40,542 bases of DNA, taken from NCBI GenBank assembly GCA_027488855.1, contig JAIYAV010000135.1, positions 1 to 40,542 of the forward strand. Reading direction: 5' to 3'. A program made the translations under genes and the position numbers. Shown piece after piece: positions 18,413-25,957 of this stretch. This stretch comes from Saprospiraceae bacterium. GTDB taxonomy: Bacteria; Bacteroidota; Bacteroidia; Chitinophagales; Saprospiraceae. A model generated the notes under the pieces. The model ran no database searches, was not told the DNA's origin, and saw only the letters and a list, made by a program, of their open reading frames with translations. Each line of letters opens with the position of its first letter. Positions within the stretch are counted from its first letter, which is position 1.

Positions 18413-18568
18413 CCAAAGCGACAGTTTTTTATCACAAAGGAAAAAAAGAGGACACAAAGGACACAAAGCGAAGCGTCGTCTACGTCTAACTCTGTGTCCT
18501 TTGTGTTTCTTTGTGCTTTCTTTGTGAAAATAGTGTCGCTTTGGAATTATCCTGAAAATTCGGGATAA
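18413..18568. repeat. Repeat element C, intact copy C1 (empty-site reference for the intron)
   Basis: This element of about 150 bp is bounded by inverted CCAAAGCGACA (18413-18423) and TGTCGCTTTGG (18534-18544). Inside them are palindromic arms of ACACAAAGG / CCTTTGTGT words around an apical CGAAGCGTCGTCTACGTC. A stretch of 50 bp (18442-18491) is identical to 22135-22184, and the similarity resumes after the intron at 24147 and reaches a TGAAAATT-GGGAT segment near 18568. It lies between SMP-30 and SDR genes. It may be a miniature mobile or structural repeat. Confidence 0.85.
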
Positions 18569-18632
18569 CCCCTATTTGTGCTCATTGTTTGTTTGTGATA
18601 CTTATGTGGAAATTCGGGAGAATGCGCGCACC

Positions 18633-19667
18633 CTACTTCCAGTGAATCATTTTTTGCCCAGCCACCGGACTCTCAAAATAAGGAATCCGGCTCCCCCGCA
18701 AACTGCCCAAATAAACCGTTTTTAAATCCTTCCCCCCAAAACTCAAACTCGCCATCCAGGGGCAAATGCTACCCTGGGTAGCGGCGAGGATTTCGGGAGT
18801 AACCCTGCGCTCGTCGTAGGCTTCGATCAAACGCTGGCGGGTGGCAGGCGTACTATCGTCCAGCAACATCAATTCCTCCCCATCCGGAGTAAGCGCAATG
18901 AGCTGATCGGTGAAAATCAGGGTAATCCAGAGGTTGCCGTAAGTATCGAAAGCAAAACCATCCGGGAAGCCACTCAAACGCGAAGGGCCATATACCTCCC
19001 GATCGCTCAAGCTCCCATCCGCGTGTACCCGCAAGCGCGAAATGCACCAGCCCGTACTTTCCACAACATACAACCATTCTTCTTTGTCATCAAAACGGAT
19101 TTCATTGGTGCCACAAAAACCGTCGGCCACAATCCGTACCCCTTTGTCGTCCATCAATGCAATGTAGCCATCGGTAGCACGGGTATTGATTTGATCCGAC
19201 CAAGGTTCGGTGCGGGTGGTGACGGTGAACCAGATGCGGCCTTTGCTGTCGCGCAGGGGGAAATTGGTTTTGCCCAAGGGGATGCCTTCAATTTCGGTCA
19301 ACAGGGTGCTCATCTTGCCCTCCCGCGTCATCCTTTCGATATGATTGGTGCCCCAGTTGGCAATGATGAAATCCCCCTTTTGATCAAAACAAACCCCATT
19401 GGGCAAAGAGCCTTGGGCCTGGATGTAACGATTTTCGTAGGAATTGGCCGATTCGGCAACTTGTTCAAAAAATGGGGCAACCAACTCCTGCGAACCATCG
19501 AGATTCAATTGCATCACTCCACCCCGAGCATCTGCTGACCAAACCGTGCCATTGGGCTCGGTGAGGATACATTCTGGCCGTTGCAAATCCTGGCCGAGGT
19601 AGCGGATGCTTTCGCGTTGGATCTGCCAGCCTTTGAGCGGATTGGGTGTTTTATTTTGGATCAACAT
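18633..19667 (-). CDS. SMP-30/gluconolactonase/LRE family protein
   Basis: The 344-residue, six-bladed propeller-type protein probably opens a sugar lactone to its acid. Candidate metal ligands of the SMP-30 family are visible: Glu in RPECILTEP (about residue 32), Asn in CGTNEIRFDD, and Asp in GFPDGFAFDTYGNLW. Other blades have SLPNGVCFDQKGDFIIANW and FPLRDSKGRIWFTV. It has no signal peptide. It starts 6 bp after the stop of the upstream SDR, so the two are almost certainly one transcript, which fits a dehydrogenase making the lactone and this enzyme hydrolysing it. The actual sugar is unknown. Confidence 0.9.
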   Translation of the reverse strand: MLIQNKTPNPLKGWQIQRESIRYLGQDLQRPECILTEPNGTVWSADARGGVMQLNLDGSQELVAPFFEQVAESANSYENRYIQAQGSLPNGVCFDQKGDFIIANWGTNHIERMTREGKMSTLLTEIEGIPLGKTNFPLRDSKGRIWFTVTTRTEPWSDQINTRATDGYIALMDDKGVRIVADGFCGTNEIRFDDKEEWLYVVESTGWCISRLRVHADGSLSDREVYGPSRLSGFPDGFAFDTYGNLWITLIFTDQLIALTPDGEELMLLDDSTPATRQRLIEAYDERRVTPEILAATQGSICPWMASLSFGGKDLKTVYLGSLRGSRIPYFESPVAGQKMIHWK

Positions 19668-19673
19668 GGTAAC

Positions 19674-20444
19674 TCAATTTCCATCGCTAATGGTCGTCCC
19701 CCCATCCACAATGAGGTTTTGTCCAGTTATAAAAGCGCCAGCGGGTGAAGCCAATAGTACGGCAAGTCCGGCAATTTCTTCGGGTGTGCCCACTCGTCGC
19801 AAGGGTGTCAGCGCTAGGCGTCGCTCCATAAATGCGGGATTCTCCAACAAACTTTTGGAAAAGGGGGTATCGATCAGCCCCGGTGAAATGGCGTTGACCC
19901 GAATGTTGTCGGGGCCAAACTCAACGGCCAGGTTGCGTGCCATCTGAACGATGCCCGCCTTGGTGATGCCGTACAAACCGATGCTTTTGTTGCCACGCAC
20001 ACTGGCGATGCTGGCCAGAAAGATGATGACTCCATCTTTTTGAGCCTGCATACCCGGCAAAAAGAGCTGGCTCAGGTGCAGAGCACTGTGCAGATTCAGT
20101 TCTATGGTTTGGGTGAAAGTTTCTTCGTCGATGTCCAAAAATGGACCGGGAGTAGCGATGCCAACACAACTGACCAAAATATCAATCACCCCCCATGCCT
20201 GGGTGGCCAGGGTGTACAACTGCTGGCGTTCGGCAGGTTGGGCTACATCACAAGGTAAGGCTAGCGCGGAGATTCCTTTTTGAATGAATTCTTCCACCGT
20301 ATCCTGACAGGCACTTGCATCATTGCTGCTGACAATGACCTTCGCACCGTGGGTACCAAAAGCTTCTGCAATGGCTTTGCCCATGCCACTACTGGCACCC
20401 GTTACGAGGGCGGTTTTGCCGTGTAAATCAAAAAGATGCTGCAT
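19674..20444 (-). CDS. Short-chain dehydrogenase/reductase (SDR), cluster copy 1
   Basis: This 256-residue classical SDR carries TGASSGMG (about residues 14-21) for the dinucleotide, and SIASV then YGITK for the catalytic Ser, Tyr and Lys. The usual NNAG motif is replaced by SCVG (ILVSCVGIATPG), a departure from the common form that does not remove the catalytic residues. RVNAISPGLIDTPF and the C-terminal GQNLIVDGG are typical. It heads the cluster that continues with the SMP-30 lactonase 6 bp downstream. Sugar or alcohol oxidation is inferred from that neighbour only. Confidence 0.9.
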   Translation of the reverse strand: MQHLFDLHGKTALVTGASSGMGKAIAEAFGTHGAKVIVSSNDASACQDTVEEFIQKGISALALPCDVAQPAERQQLYTLATQAWGVIDILVSCVGIATPGPFLDIDEETFTQTIELNLHSALHLSQLFLPGMQAQKDGVIIFLASIASVRGNKSIGLYGITKAGIVQMARNLAVEFGPDNIRVNAISPGLIDTPFSKSLLENPAFMERRLALTPLRRVGTPEEIAGLAVLLASPAGAFITGQNLIVDGGTTISDGN

Positions 20445-20653
20445 TGGTGTAGGTCAATTGGTGCTGGGTAAAGGTAAGTGGAGTTGGAGGATTGAGGTAG
20501 ATGATTTGGGGCTATTTGTGTGCAGTTTCAATCCAAGTGGTAAAATCCGGCGGGTGGAATTGCGGGCGAACGAGGAGCAAAGCAAGAGTAGGGGAGAGGC
20601 GCGTGCGAATGAGTTTTTTCATTTGAAATACTAAGTACACATTGTTAATTGAA

Positions 20654-20723
20654 CCATCTAAGACATCTAAGAAACACCTTAGGAGGCAATGCTTCTGAGG
20701 TGTTTCTTAGATGTCTTAGATGG
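20654..20723. repeat. Hairpin element A3 with perfect 26-bp arms
   Basis: The arms 20654-20679 and 20698-20723 are exact complements over 26 bp, made from iterated CATCTAAGA words. The loop contains GGAGGCAATGCT (20682-20693), nearly identical to the loop of the element at 16344. It sits 9 bp before the stop end of the esterase gene (minus strand) and downstream in transcription from it, where it could act as a terminator or 3'-end stabiliser. Confidence 0.85.
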
Positions 20724-20732
20724 TGAAAAAAA

Positions 20733-22025
20733 TCACTTTTTTTGCGCCGCCATCCATTCCATGATCGTCACCGGTTTATTCTTGATTTTGACTGGATTGC
20801 CATCAAAGTCGAGTTTGGCGTGGTTTGTATGCGAATAAACCCAAGACCAATGCCCATTGAAGTGATAATTTTCCCCACCAAAAAATCCACTCAAATCCGT
20901 GACATGGTCATAAAAGGAAAAGTGAACAGGAGCCCCCGCTGCTTTTAAACGTTTGTAAACGGGAACCACTGTTTTTTCAGGAATGGTTACCCCATCGTCT
21001 TTGGAATGCACAAACCAGATGGGAACCTTACGAATGCTGTTGATTTGTTGGTCGGTGATGAATTCTGACTGATAAGCCAAGGCGCTGATGTAGCCCGCCG
21101 CAAAATAACCCGGATCGGCCAGAATCAGCCTCAGCGCCATGTAGCCTCCATTGGAACAGCCACCTACATAAATGCGACTTTGATCAATCTCGGGATGGGT
21201 GCGCACGAAGTTTTTGATCATGGCCATGAGGCCCTGGTTGTACATGTCGTCTTCTTTGCCATGGGTGATCACCCCTTTTTTGTTGTGCATCCAGGCACCT
21301 GGACATTGGGGTGCCAGGACATAAGCTGCACCAAAGTAGCTCTGAATTTCGGGTGCGGCATAGTTGACCACCTTGTTGCCGATGATGGCGATGCTGGGAT
21401 CGGTTCCACCTTCGCCGCCGCCGTGTAGCCAGATGATGAGGGGCGACTTTGCTGCTCTTATCTTGGGCGCGTACACGGCATAAGACAGGGTGATGCTGTC
21501 ATCCACCTTGTATTTTCCGCTCAGGTCAAATTGGTCTATCAGCGGAATGATTCGGTTTTTTTCTTTGTCCCAAACCTGATTGCTTTTGTTGTCCTTGATG
21601 TTCAGTTTGTACTCAATCCAGTTGTTGCCTCGGCATTTTGGGTTTTGAGAATAAAAAATGGGGGAGGCAATCGGCAGATTGGGCGCTACGGCCAAAACCA
21701 GGGTGACAAAATTCCCTTCCGCCACCCGCTTGCCTTGTTGGTCGGAAACATAGGCAAAAACGACCAACCTGCTTCCGGAGGCTTGCGCAGCGGGAATTTC
21801 CACACAGGAAGAAAAACGAGTGGCAGACACAGTGTAATCTTTATGGTCAACGGTTTTCACCGGGCTGTCCAGGCCAATAATGGCTTTGCTTACGCCGGGC
21901 CCCCAATCATAGGCCTCTACCACCAGGGTGTATTCTTTGGAGGCTGCGAAGGCGCTGAATTGGGCGCACAAAAAGGTGCAGATAAGTAAAAAGAGTGAGG
22001 TAATGCGACAGGAAGGTTTTTTCAT
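20733..22025 (-). CDS. Secreted prolyl-oligopeptidase-like esterase
   Basis: The 430-residue protein is counted from the ATG at 22025, which opens a clear signal peptide (residues 1 to about 27, ending SAFA-A). The earlier in-frame TTG at 22070 would place 15 odd residues before it. An N-terminal beta region of about 130 residues precedes an alpha/beta hydrolase domain with LIIWLHGGGEGG (oxyanion side), the nucleophile motif GGCSNGG, a WFVHSKDDG acid loop and a late His near the FNGHWSW segment. This layout matches the secreted PHB-depolymerase/carbohydrate-esterase-like group. The substrate, perhaps acyl groups on glycans, is inferred. Gene order places it before the SDR cluster. Confidence 0.85.
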   Translation of the reverse strand: MKKPSCRITSLFLLICTFLCAQFSAFAASKEYTLVVEAYDWGPGVSKAIIGLDSPVKTVDHKDYTVSATRFSSCVEIPAAQASGSRLVVFAYVSDQQGKRVAEGNFVTLVLAVAPNLPIASPIFYSQNPKCRGNNWIEYKLNIKDNKSNQVWDKEKNRIIPLIDQFDLSGKYKVDDSITLSYAVYAPKIRAAKSPLIIWLHGGGEGGTDPSIAIIGNKVVNYAAPEIQSYFGAAYVLAPQCPGAWMHNKKGVITHGKEDDMYNQGLMAMIKNFVRTHPEIDQSRIYVGGCSNGGYMALRLILADPGYFAAGYISALAYQSEFITDQQINSIRKVPIWFVHSKDDGVTIPEKTVVPVYKRLKAAGAPVHFSFYDHVTDLSGFFGGENYHFNGHWSWVYSHTNHAKLDFDGNPVKIKNKPVTIMEWMAAQKK

Positions 22026-22123
22026 TGTTGCGATTTTGAAATGTAGGAGATGAACAAATATAGCCTGCAAACTGAATTTGGTAGAGTTTCAGGTAGCCTT
22101 ATTTTTTGTACTTTGATTTTATT

Positions 22124-22217
22124 ACCACAAAGGGAAAAAAGAGGACACAAAGGACACAAAGCGAAGCGTCGTCTACGTCTAACTTTGTGTTCTCTGTGTT
22201 TCTTTGTGTTTTCTTTG
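22124..22217. repeat. Repeat element C, copy C2, 5' part (5' exon of the group II intron)
   Basis: It matches C1 across ACCACAAAGG, the 50-bp identical block (22135-22184) and the right arm, then stops at ...TTCTTTG (22217), where intron sequence begins. The missing remainder of C resumes at 24147. The left-hand terminal CCAAAGCGACA of C1 is not conserved here. Confidence 0.88.
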
Positions 22218-22413
22218 GTGCGCCACGAGGCGTGCGGTAAATATAATGCAAAAAAAACCTAGTGGATGAAAGAGCCACACAAGCCAAGATGCCGATCAGC
22301 TTGAAGCCGTTGTGATTGTGCTGGAGGAAACGAGAGTGCAAAAGCTCATGACGAGCGGATTCATAAGCTGCACTAGTAAGGCCTCGTTACACTGTTGGTA
22401 GTGGTCAGTCTGC

Positions 22414-22420
22414 CAAAGAG
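22414..22420 (+). other. EBS1 candidate of the group II intron
   Basis: CAAAGAG in domain I is complementary to the last seven bases of the 5' exon, UUCUUUG (22211-22217). There are six Watson-Crick pairs and one terminal G-U pair. It was found by looking for the complement of the deduced exon, so its position in a loop of domain I should be confirmed by folding. Confidence 0.5.
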
Positions 22421-22628
22421 GATGAAACCTGCTACTCTATGGGAAGCATCGGCAAGAAGCACCATAGGGGCTACCCGGGGTAAGATAGTGTTGCGTGTGA
22501 GTCGAAGGAGCCGCATGAACGTGGGAGACCCTAACGATGGCCGTCCAGCCAGTCGAGGGAGTCGGAGATGCCCATATTAGTGAAGATCCCCGAAAAGGTA
22601 AAAGCGGGAGGAGCGAAGGGGCATTACT

Positions 22629-24047
22629 ATGAAAAGCGTACCGAGCAGCCAAAACCAGTCAAAATTGAGAAAGGAGTATCAAAAGAAAGACGGAGAGTCG
22701 GGAGAAAGGGAGCTAATCAAGAGAAAGAAGAGCGAACTGAGCGACTCAGAAAGAGTACTGGCTTTGCAGCGGGGACTATATCAGAAAGCCAAACAGGAAA
22801 AGGGCTATAAGTTTTACGTGCTGTACGACAAGGTGTTCTTAGGATATATACTGAGGGAATCCTGGAAGCAAGTAAAGGCGAACGGAGGGAGTAGCGGTAT
22901 AGATGGATTGAGGATAGAGGATGTCAAAGAACAAGGAGTTGAAGGCTATCTGAGGACATTGGGGGAAGAACTACGGACGAAGCAATATCGGGCGCAAGCG
23001 GTAAAACGAGTAATGATACCGAAGGCAAATGGAGGAGAGCGACCGTTAGGGATACCCACAGTACGCGACCGGATAGTACAGACAGCGTGTAAACTAATCT
23101 TGGAACCGATCTTTGAGGCAGACTTTGAAGAGAGTTCACATGGATTCCGTCCCGGGCGGAGTGCAGCGGGCGCAATGGGAGCGATAAAAGAGCACCTGGA
23201 AAGCGGGCTGGACGAAGTGTTGGATGGAGATTTGAGTAAATACTTTGATACGATACCGCACGAAAAGCTGCTGATCGCGCTCAAGGAGCGCATCAGTGAT
23301 CCGAGGATGCTGGACTTAATCAAACAATGGTTAGAAGTACCAATCTATGAGGGTAAACAGTTCAAGGGCGGCAACAAGAAGAACAAAGTAGGGACACCAC
23401 AAGGGGGAGTAATCTCGCCCTTACTGGCCAACATCTATCTACATTTACTGGATCGAATCGTGAACAACCCGAAGAGTCTGTTTGCAAAAGCGGGAGTAAA
23501 GATTGTGCGGTATGCAGATGACTTTGTGATGATGGGTAAGAAGATTGAGTTGCAGATAAAGGATAAACTCAAGGAATTGCTGAGTCGGATGGGGTTAAGT
23601 CTCAATGAGGAGAAAACCCGGATGGTAAATGCCAAAGAGGAGAGTTTTGACTTTTTAGGATTCACTATCCGCTACGACCGGAGTATAATAGGCAGTAAGC
23701 CAAAATACTGGAATATTATACCCAGCCGGAAGTCGGAACAAAGGCTCCGAGACAAAATCAAAGACTACCTACATCAACATGGTCATTACTGTGCAGAACA
23801 GATATGTGGCGATCTAAACCTACAACTGGCAGGCTGGCTAAACTACTTTGAGATCAAAGGAGTGAGTTACCCGGCGATGAGTAAACGAAGGTTGCGACAC
23901 TACCTGCATGAACGGCTGAACCGATACTATACTCGAAAGAGCCAAAGAAAGTGTAGGCTTTATGGACAAAGAGCCTTTGAGGTCTTAGTAGCCAGGTATG
24001 GCCTAATCGACCCGACTAAATACACTGGCAGAGGAGTTCGCCTGTGA
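22629..24047 (+). CDS. ltrA: Group II intron reverse transcriptase/maturase
   Basis: The 472-residue protein copies the intron RNA into DNA and helps it splice. Reverse transcriptase blocks are in order: SSGIDGLRI (about residues 88-96), the RVMIPKANGGERPLGIPT segment (about 127-144), SHGFRPGRSA (170-179), GTPQGGVISPLLANIYL (255-271) and the catalytic YADD at 295-298. A maturase (GIIM) domain follows, about residues 365-450. The protein ends soon after with no HNH endonuclease domain, so target-primed priming would rely on replication-fork strands, as in endonuclease-free relatives. All catalytic residues are present, and the ORF is open, so the element may be active. It starts with ATG inside intron domain IV. 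Confidence 0.95.
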   Translation: MKSVPSSQNQSKLRKEYQKKDGESGERELIKRKKSELSDSERVLALQRGLYQKAKQEKGYKFYVLYDKVFLGYILRESWKQVKANGGSSGIDGLRIEDVKEQGVEGYLRTLGEELRTKQYRAQAVKRVMIPKANGGERPLGIPTVRDRIVQTACKLILEPIFEADFEESSHGFRPGRSAAGAMGAIKEHLESGLDEVLDGDLSKYFDTIPHEKLLIALKERISDPRMLDLIKQWLEVPIYEGKQFKGGNKKNKVGTPQGGVISPLLANIYLHLLDRIVNNPKSLFAKAGVKIVRYADDFVMMGKKIELQIKDKLKELLSRMGLSLNEEKTRMVNAKEESFDFLGFTIRYDRSIIGSKPKYWNIIPSRKSEQRLRDKIKDYLHQHGHYCAEQICGDLNLQLAGWLNYFEIKGVSYPAMSKRRLRHYLHERLNRYYTRKSQRKCRLYGQRAFEVLVARYGLIDPTKYTGRGVRL

Positions 24048-24070
24048 AAGCTAATGACGAAGATCATAGG

Positions 24071-24104
24071 AAAGCCGTATGCGGGAAAACCGCACGTACG
24101 GTTT
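24071..24104 (+). ncRNA. Group II intron domain V
   Basis: The 34-nt hairpin starts AAAGCCGTATGCGG, has a GAAA-type tetraloop (GGGAAAACC context), and returns through CCGCACGTACGGTTT, with the catalytic AGC near its base and the two-base bulge of the family. It is the most conserved part of group II ribozymes and is followed by the domain VI-like stem and the 3' splice site at 24146. Confidence 0.88.
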
Positions 24105-24146
24105 GACGAGGGGGAGAAGCGGCGAAGCCGCTTCTCTCTACTCTAC

Positions 24147-24190
24147 TGAAAATTATGTCGCTTTGGTATTGTTTTGAAAATTTGGGATGA
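24147..24190. repeat. Repeat element C, copy C2, 3' part (3' exon of the intron)
   Basis: TGAAAATT (from 24147) and ATGTCGCTTTGG (24155-24166) match the C1 segment after CTTTCTTTG, including its terminal TGTCGCTTTGG. The similarity continues through a TTGAAAATTTGGGATGA-like stretch to about 24190. Together with 22124-22217 this is one copy of element C interrupted by the intron. Confidence 0.85.
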
Positions 24191-24216
24191 TTCATGTTTA
24201 TTCTGGGCCAATAAGC

Positions 24217-24669
24217 CTATTTCTTGATCTGATGCGTATCCCGTACACTACTAAAGGTCAATGCCAACAGCTTCCAATCCTTCTTTTGTTTTTGATAAAC
24301 TTCCGTTACCGTAAATTCAGTGATGACTTCATTTCCCCGGACCATCGCCGTAAGGGTAATTCGGCTCCAGACGATGGCTGTTTTCCCGGAAACTTCTATC
24401 GCCGTATCATGGACTTTGGCTTCCTTGTACCAAATGCTCCCCGTTTTGATGATTTCGAGTTCCTCGTCCTTTTTCCAGGTGCCACTCATGTGGACAAATT
24501 TTGAATTGTCGGCGAAGAGGGGGGCCAGTTTGTCCACATTTTTGTCGGCCATCCATTGCCATTTGTCTTTGGACAATTGAAGGATGCTTTGTTCCTCGCT
24601 GGAGGATTGTGCGATAGCAGAGGACATACTCCAAAAAAGTAAGCTTAGAGCGATGATTGTGTTTTTCAT
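24217..24669 (-). CDS. Secreted NTF2-like (DUF4440/SnoaL-like) protein
   Basis: The 150-residue protein has a signal peptide (about residues 1-20, ending SAIA-Q) and the cone-shaped NTF2-like pattern. The N-terminal helix carries ILQLSKDKWQWMADKNVDKLAPLFADNSKF, and later strands have VHDTAIEVSGKTAIVWSRI and FTVTEVYQKQKKDWKLLALTFSSV. Such DUF4440 proteins are small periplasmic proteins of uncertain role, sometimes with enzymatic relatives. It is read toward the intron-split repeat. No clear partner gene adjoins it, although an AraC regulator lies upstream on the same strand. Confidence 0.87.
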   Translation of the reverse strand: MKNTIIALSLLFWSMSSAIAQSSSEEQSILQLSKDKWQWMADKNVDKLAPLFADNSKFVHMSGTWKKDEELEIIKTGSIWYKEAKVHDTAIEVSGKTAIVWSRITLTAMVRGNEVITEFTVTEVYQKQKKDWKLLALTFSSVRDTHQIKK

Positions 24670-24691
24670 AGATTTCGATTGGTTTTTTTAG

Positions 24692-24738
24692 CTCAAAGGC
24701 GCTTTGTTCCTTTGTGTCTTCGTGTCTTTGTGGCGAAA
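24692..24738. repeat. Partial C-type repeat (one arm)
   Basis: It contains CTTTGTTCC-TTTGTGTC-TTCGTGTC-TTTGTGG, the same word family as the right arm of element C, without the matching left arm. It lies between the NTF2-like gene and the AraC-type gene. It may be a decayed or half copy. Confidence 0.5.
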
Positions 24739-24744
24739 AAATAG

Positions 24745-25656
24745 CTAGTTCAAATTCCTGTACTCATTCGGCGTACAGCCCACCCGCTGTTTGAACAAGC
24801 GGCTAAAGTGCTGTGGGTATTTAAAGCCCAATTCGTAGGCGATTTCATTCACGGTTTTTTCACTCTCGAATACCTTGTTTTTTGCTACCTCGATGATTTT
24901 GCCCTGGACGTATTCCTTGGCCGATTGGCCGGTTTCTTTTTTGATCAAATCCCCAAAATAATTGGCCGACAAATGCAGCTCATGGGCAAAATAAGCCACC
25001 GAAGGCAAGCCGATGAGTTGGGGTTTGTCGGATGAAAAGTAACCATTCAACAAGTCTTCAAACTTTTCCAAAATCCCCTTATTCGCATGGTCTCTGGTGA
25101 TGAATTGGCGATCATAAAAACGATCGCAATAATTCAGGAACAATTCAATATTGGAGGCAATCAGTTTTTTGCTGTGCTTGTCAACGGTTTGTTGAAGTTC
25201 GAACTCGATTTTTGAAAAACAGTCCATCACAATTTGTCGTTCGCGGTCGGACAAGTGTAGGGCTTCGTTGGATTGGTAGCTGAAAAAATTATACTCCTGG
25301 ATGGTTTTGGCCAGTGCCGTTCCCCGAATCAAGTCGGGATGAAACACCAGGGCATGCCCCATGGGTTGGTACACTTCGCCGTTGTTTTCTATTTCCATCA
25401 CTTGCCCCGGGGCAACAAAAACCAGGGTGCCTTCCTGATAGTCGTAATAATTTCGACCGTATTTCAGGTCACCACATTTTACTTCTTTCAAAAAGATGCA
25501 GTAAAAACCATAGTAGATTTTGATGTTTTTTGCTCCACCCCAAGACCTTGGCTTCGCTTTGGAAAAATCAATCACACTAACCAAGGGGTGCAAGGTTTTG
25601 TGGTTGTTTAAATCGTTGTATGAGCTGATGGTTTCAAATCTGAAGGCACCTTCCAT
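24745..25656 (-). CDS. AraC family transcriptional regulator
   Basis: The 303-residue DNA-binding protein has an N-terminal cupin-like sensing region (about residues 1-165, with LVFVAPGQVMEI) and a C-terminal AraC double helix-turn-helix (about 200-303). The latter shows HLSANYFGDLIKKETGQS and the signature VNEIAYELGFKYPQHFSRLFKQRVGCTPNEYR. It starts at ATG 25656. It is divergent from the iorAB-like molybdenum hydroxylase genes across a 301-bp gap. Regulation of those genes is likely by position, but no operator repeat was identified. Confidence 0.92.
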   Translation of the reverse strand: MEGAFRFETISSYNDLNNHKTLHPLVSVIDFSKAKPRSWGGAKNIKIYYGFYCIFLKEVKCGDLKYGRNYYDYQEGTLVFVAPGQVMEIENNGEVYQPMGHALVFHPDLIRGTALAKTIQEYNFFSYQSNEALHLSDRERQIVMDCFSKIEFELQQTVDKHSKKLIASNIELFLNYCDRFYDRQFITRDHANKGILEKFEDLLNGYFSSDKPQLIGLPSVAYFAHELHLSANYFGDLIKKETGQSAKEYVQGKIIEVAKNKVFESEKTVNEIAYELGFKYPQHFSRLFKQRVGCTPNEYRNLN

Positions 25657-25957
25657 GGCATTGTTGTTTTCTCTTGCAAATTTAGGCAGTTCCCCAGTGC
25701 TATAACGGTACCAGACCTTTAATCAGTAAAAATGGTAGAACATTCCGTACTTTGTATCCTAATGAGGTGGGAAATTGTAAAGACCTTTGTATGGTTAATT
25801 TAATAATTCATGAGCATCGATATACAGCACAAGAACAACAACGAGTGGGGAATTTAAAATTGGGTAGCGCTTTGATTTTCGTAACCATTGACTTGATTCC
25901 TATAATGTTCTGAGGCTAGAAGCCGCTTAATTTGTACATTCAATCAAACCTAATATC
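25657..25957. other. Divergent regulatory gap between AraC gene and iorA-like gene
   Basis: This 301-bp AT-rich gap has no gene. On the minus strand a perfect TAnnTTTG (TAAATTTG, 25684-25677) lies about 20 bp before the AraC start, but there is no good -33 TTTG at the normal distance. On the plus strand TTAATTTG (25927-25934) could be the -7 of the hydroxylase genes, again without a clear -33. No long hairpin element is seen, unlike many other gaps in this window. Confidence 0.4.
25677..25684 (-). promoter_or_regulatory. Candidate -7 promoter element of the AraC gene
   Basis: TAAATTTG on the minus strand fits TAnnTTTG exactly and would start transcription about 14 nt before the ATG. The missing -33 element lowers confidence, or indicates that an activator is needed. 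Confidence 0.35.

Larger units (their letters stand above)
22218..24146 (+). mobile_element. Complete group II intron (1929 bp) with maturase ORF
   Basis: The intron begins GTGCGCC (22218-22224), the standard group II 5' end, and finishes ...CTCTAC (24146), a standard AY 3' end. Removing it rejoins TTCTTTG with TGAAAATT, restoring the sequence found uninterrupted in copy C1. The ribozyme domain I to IV region precedes the ORF (22629-24047). Domain V is at 24071-24104 and a domain VI-like stem (GAGAAGCGGC-GAAG-CCGCTTCTC) at 24112-24136. EBS1 candidate CAAAGAG (22414-22420) pairs with exon UUCUUUG, 6 Watson-Crick pairs plus one G-U. Insertion after a hairpin and the lack of an endonuclease domain recall class C introns, but the subclass is not settled here. 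Confidence 0.93.

Noticed and set aside
24105-24146. Domain VI-like stem read as a separate terminator
   Set aside because: GAGAAGCGGC-GAAG-CCGCTTCTC is placed correctly after domain V and before the 3' splice site, so it belongs to the intron ribozyme, and no U-tract follows.
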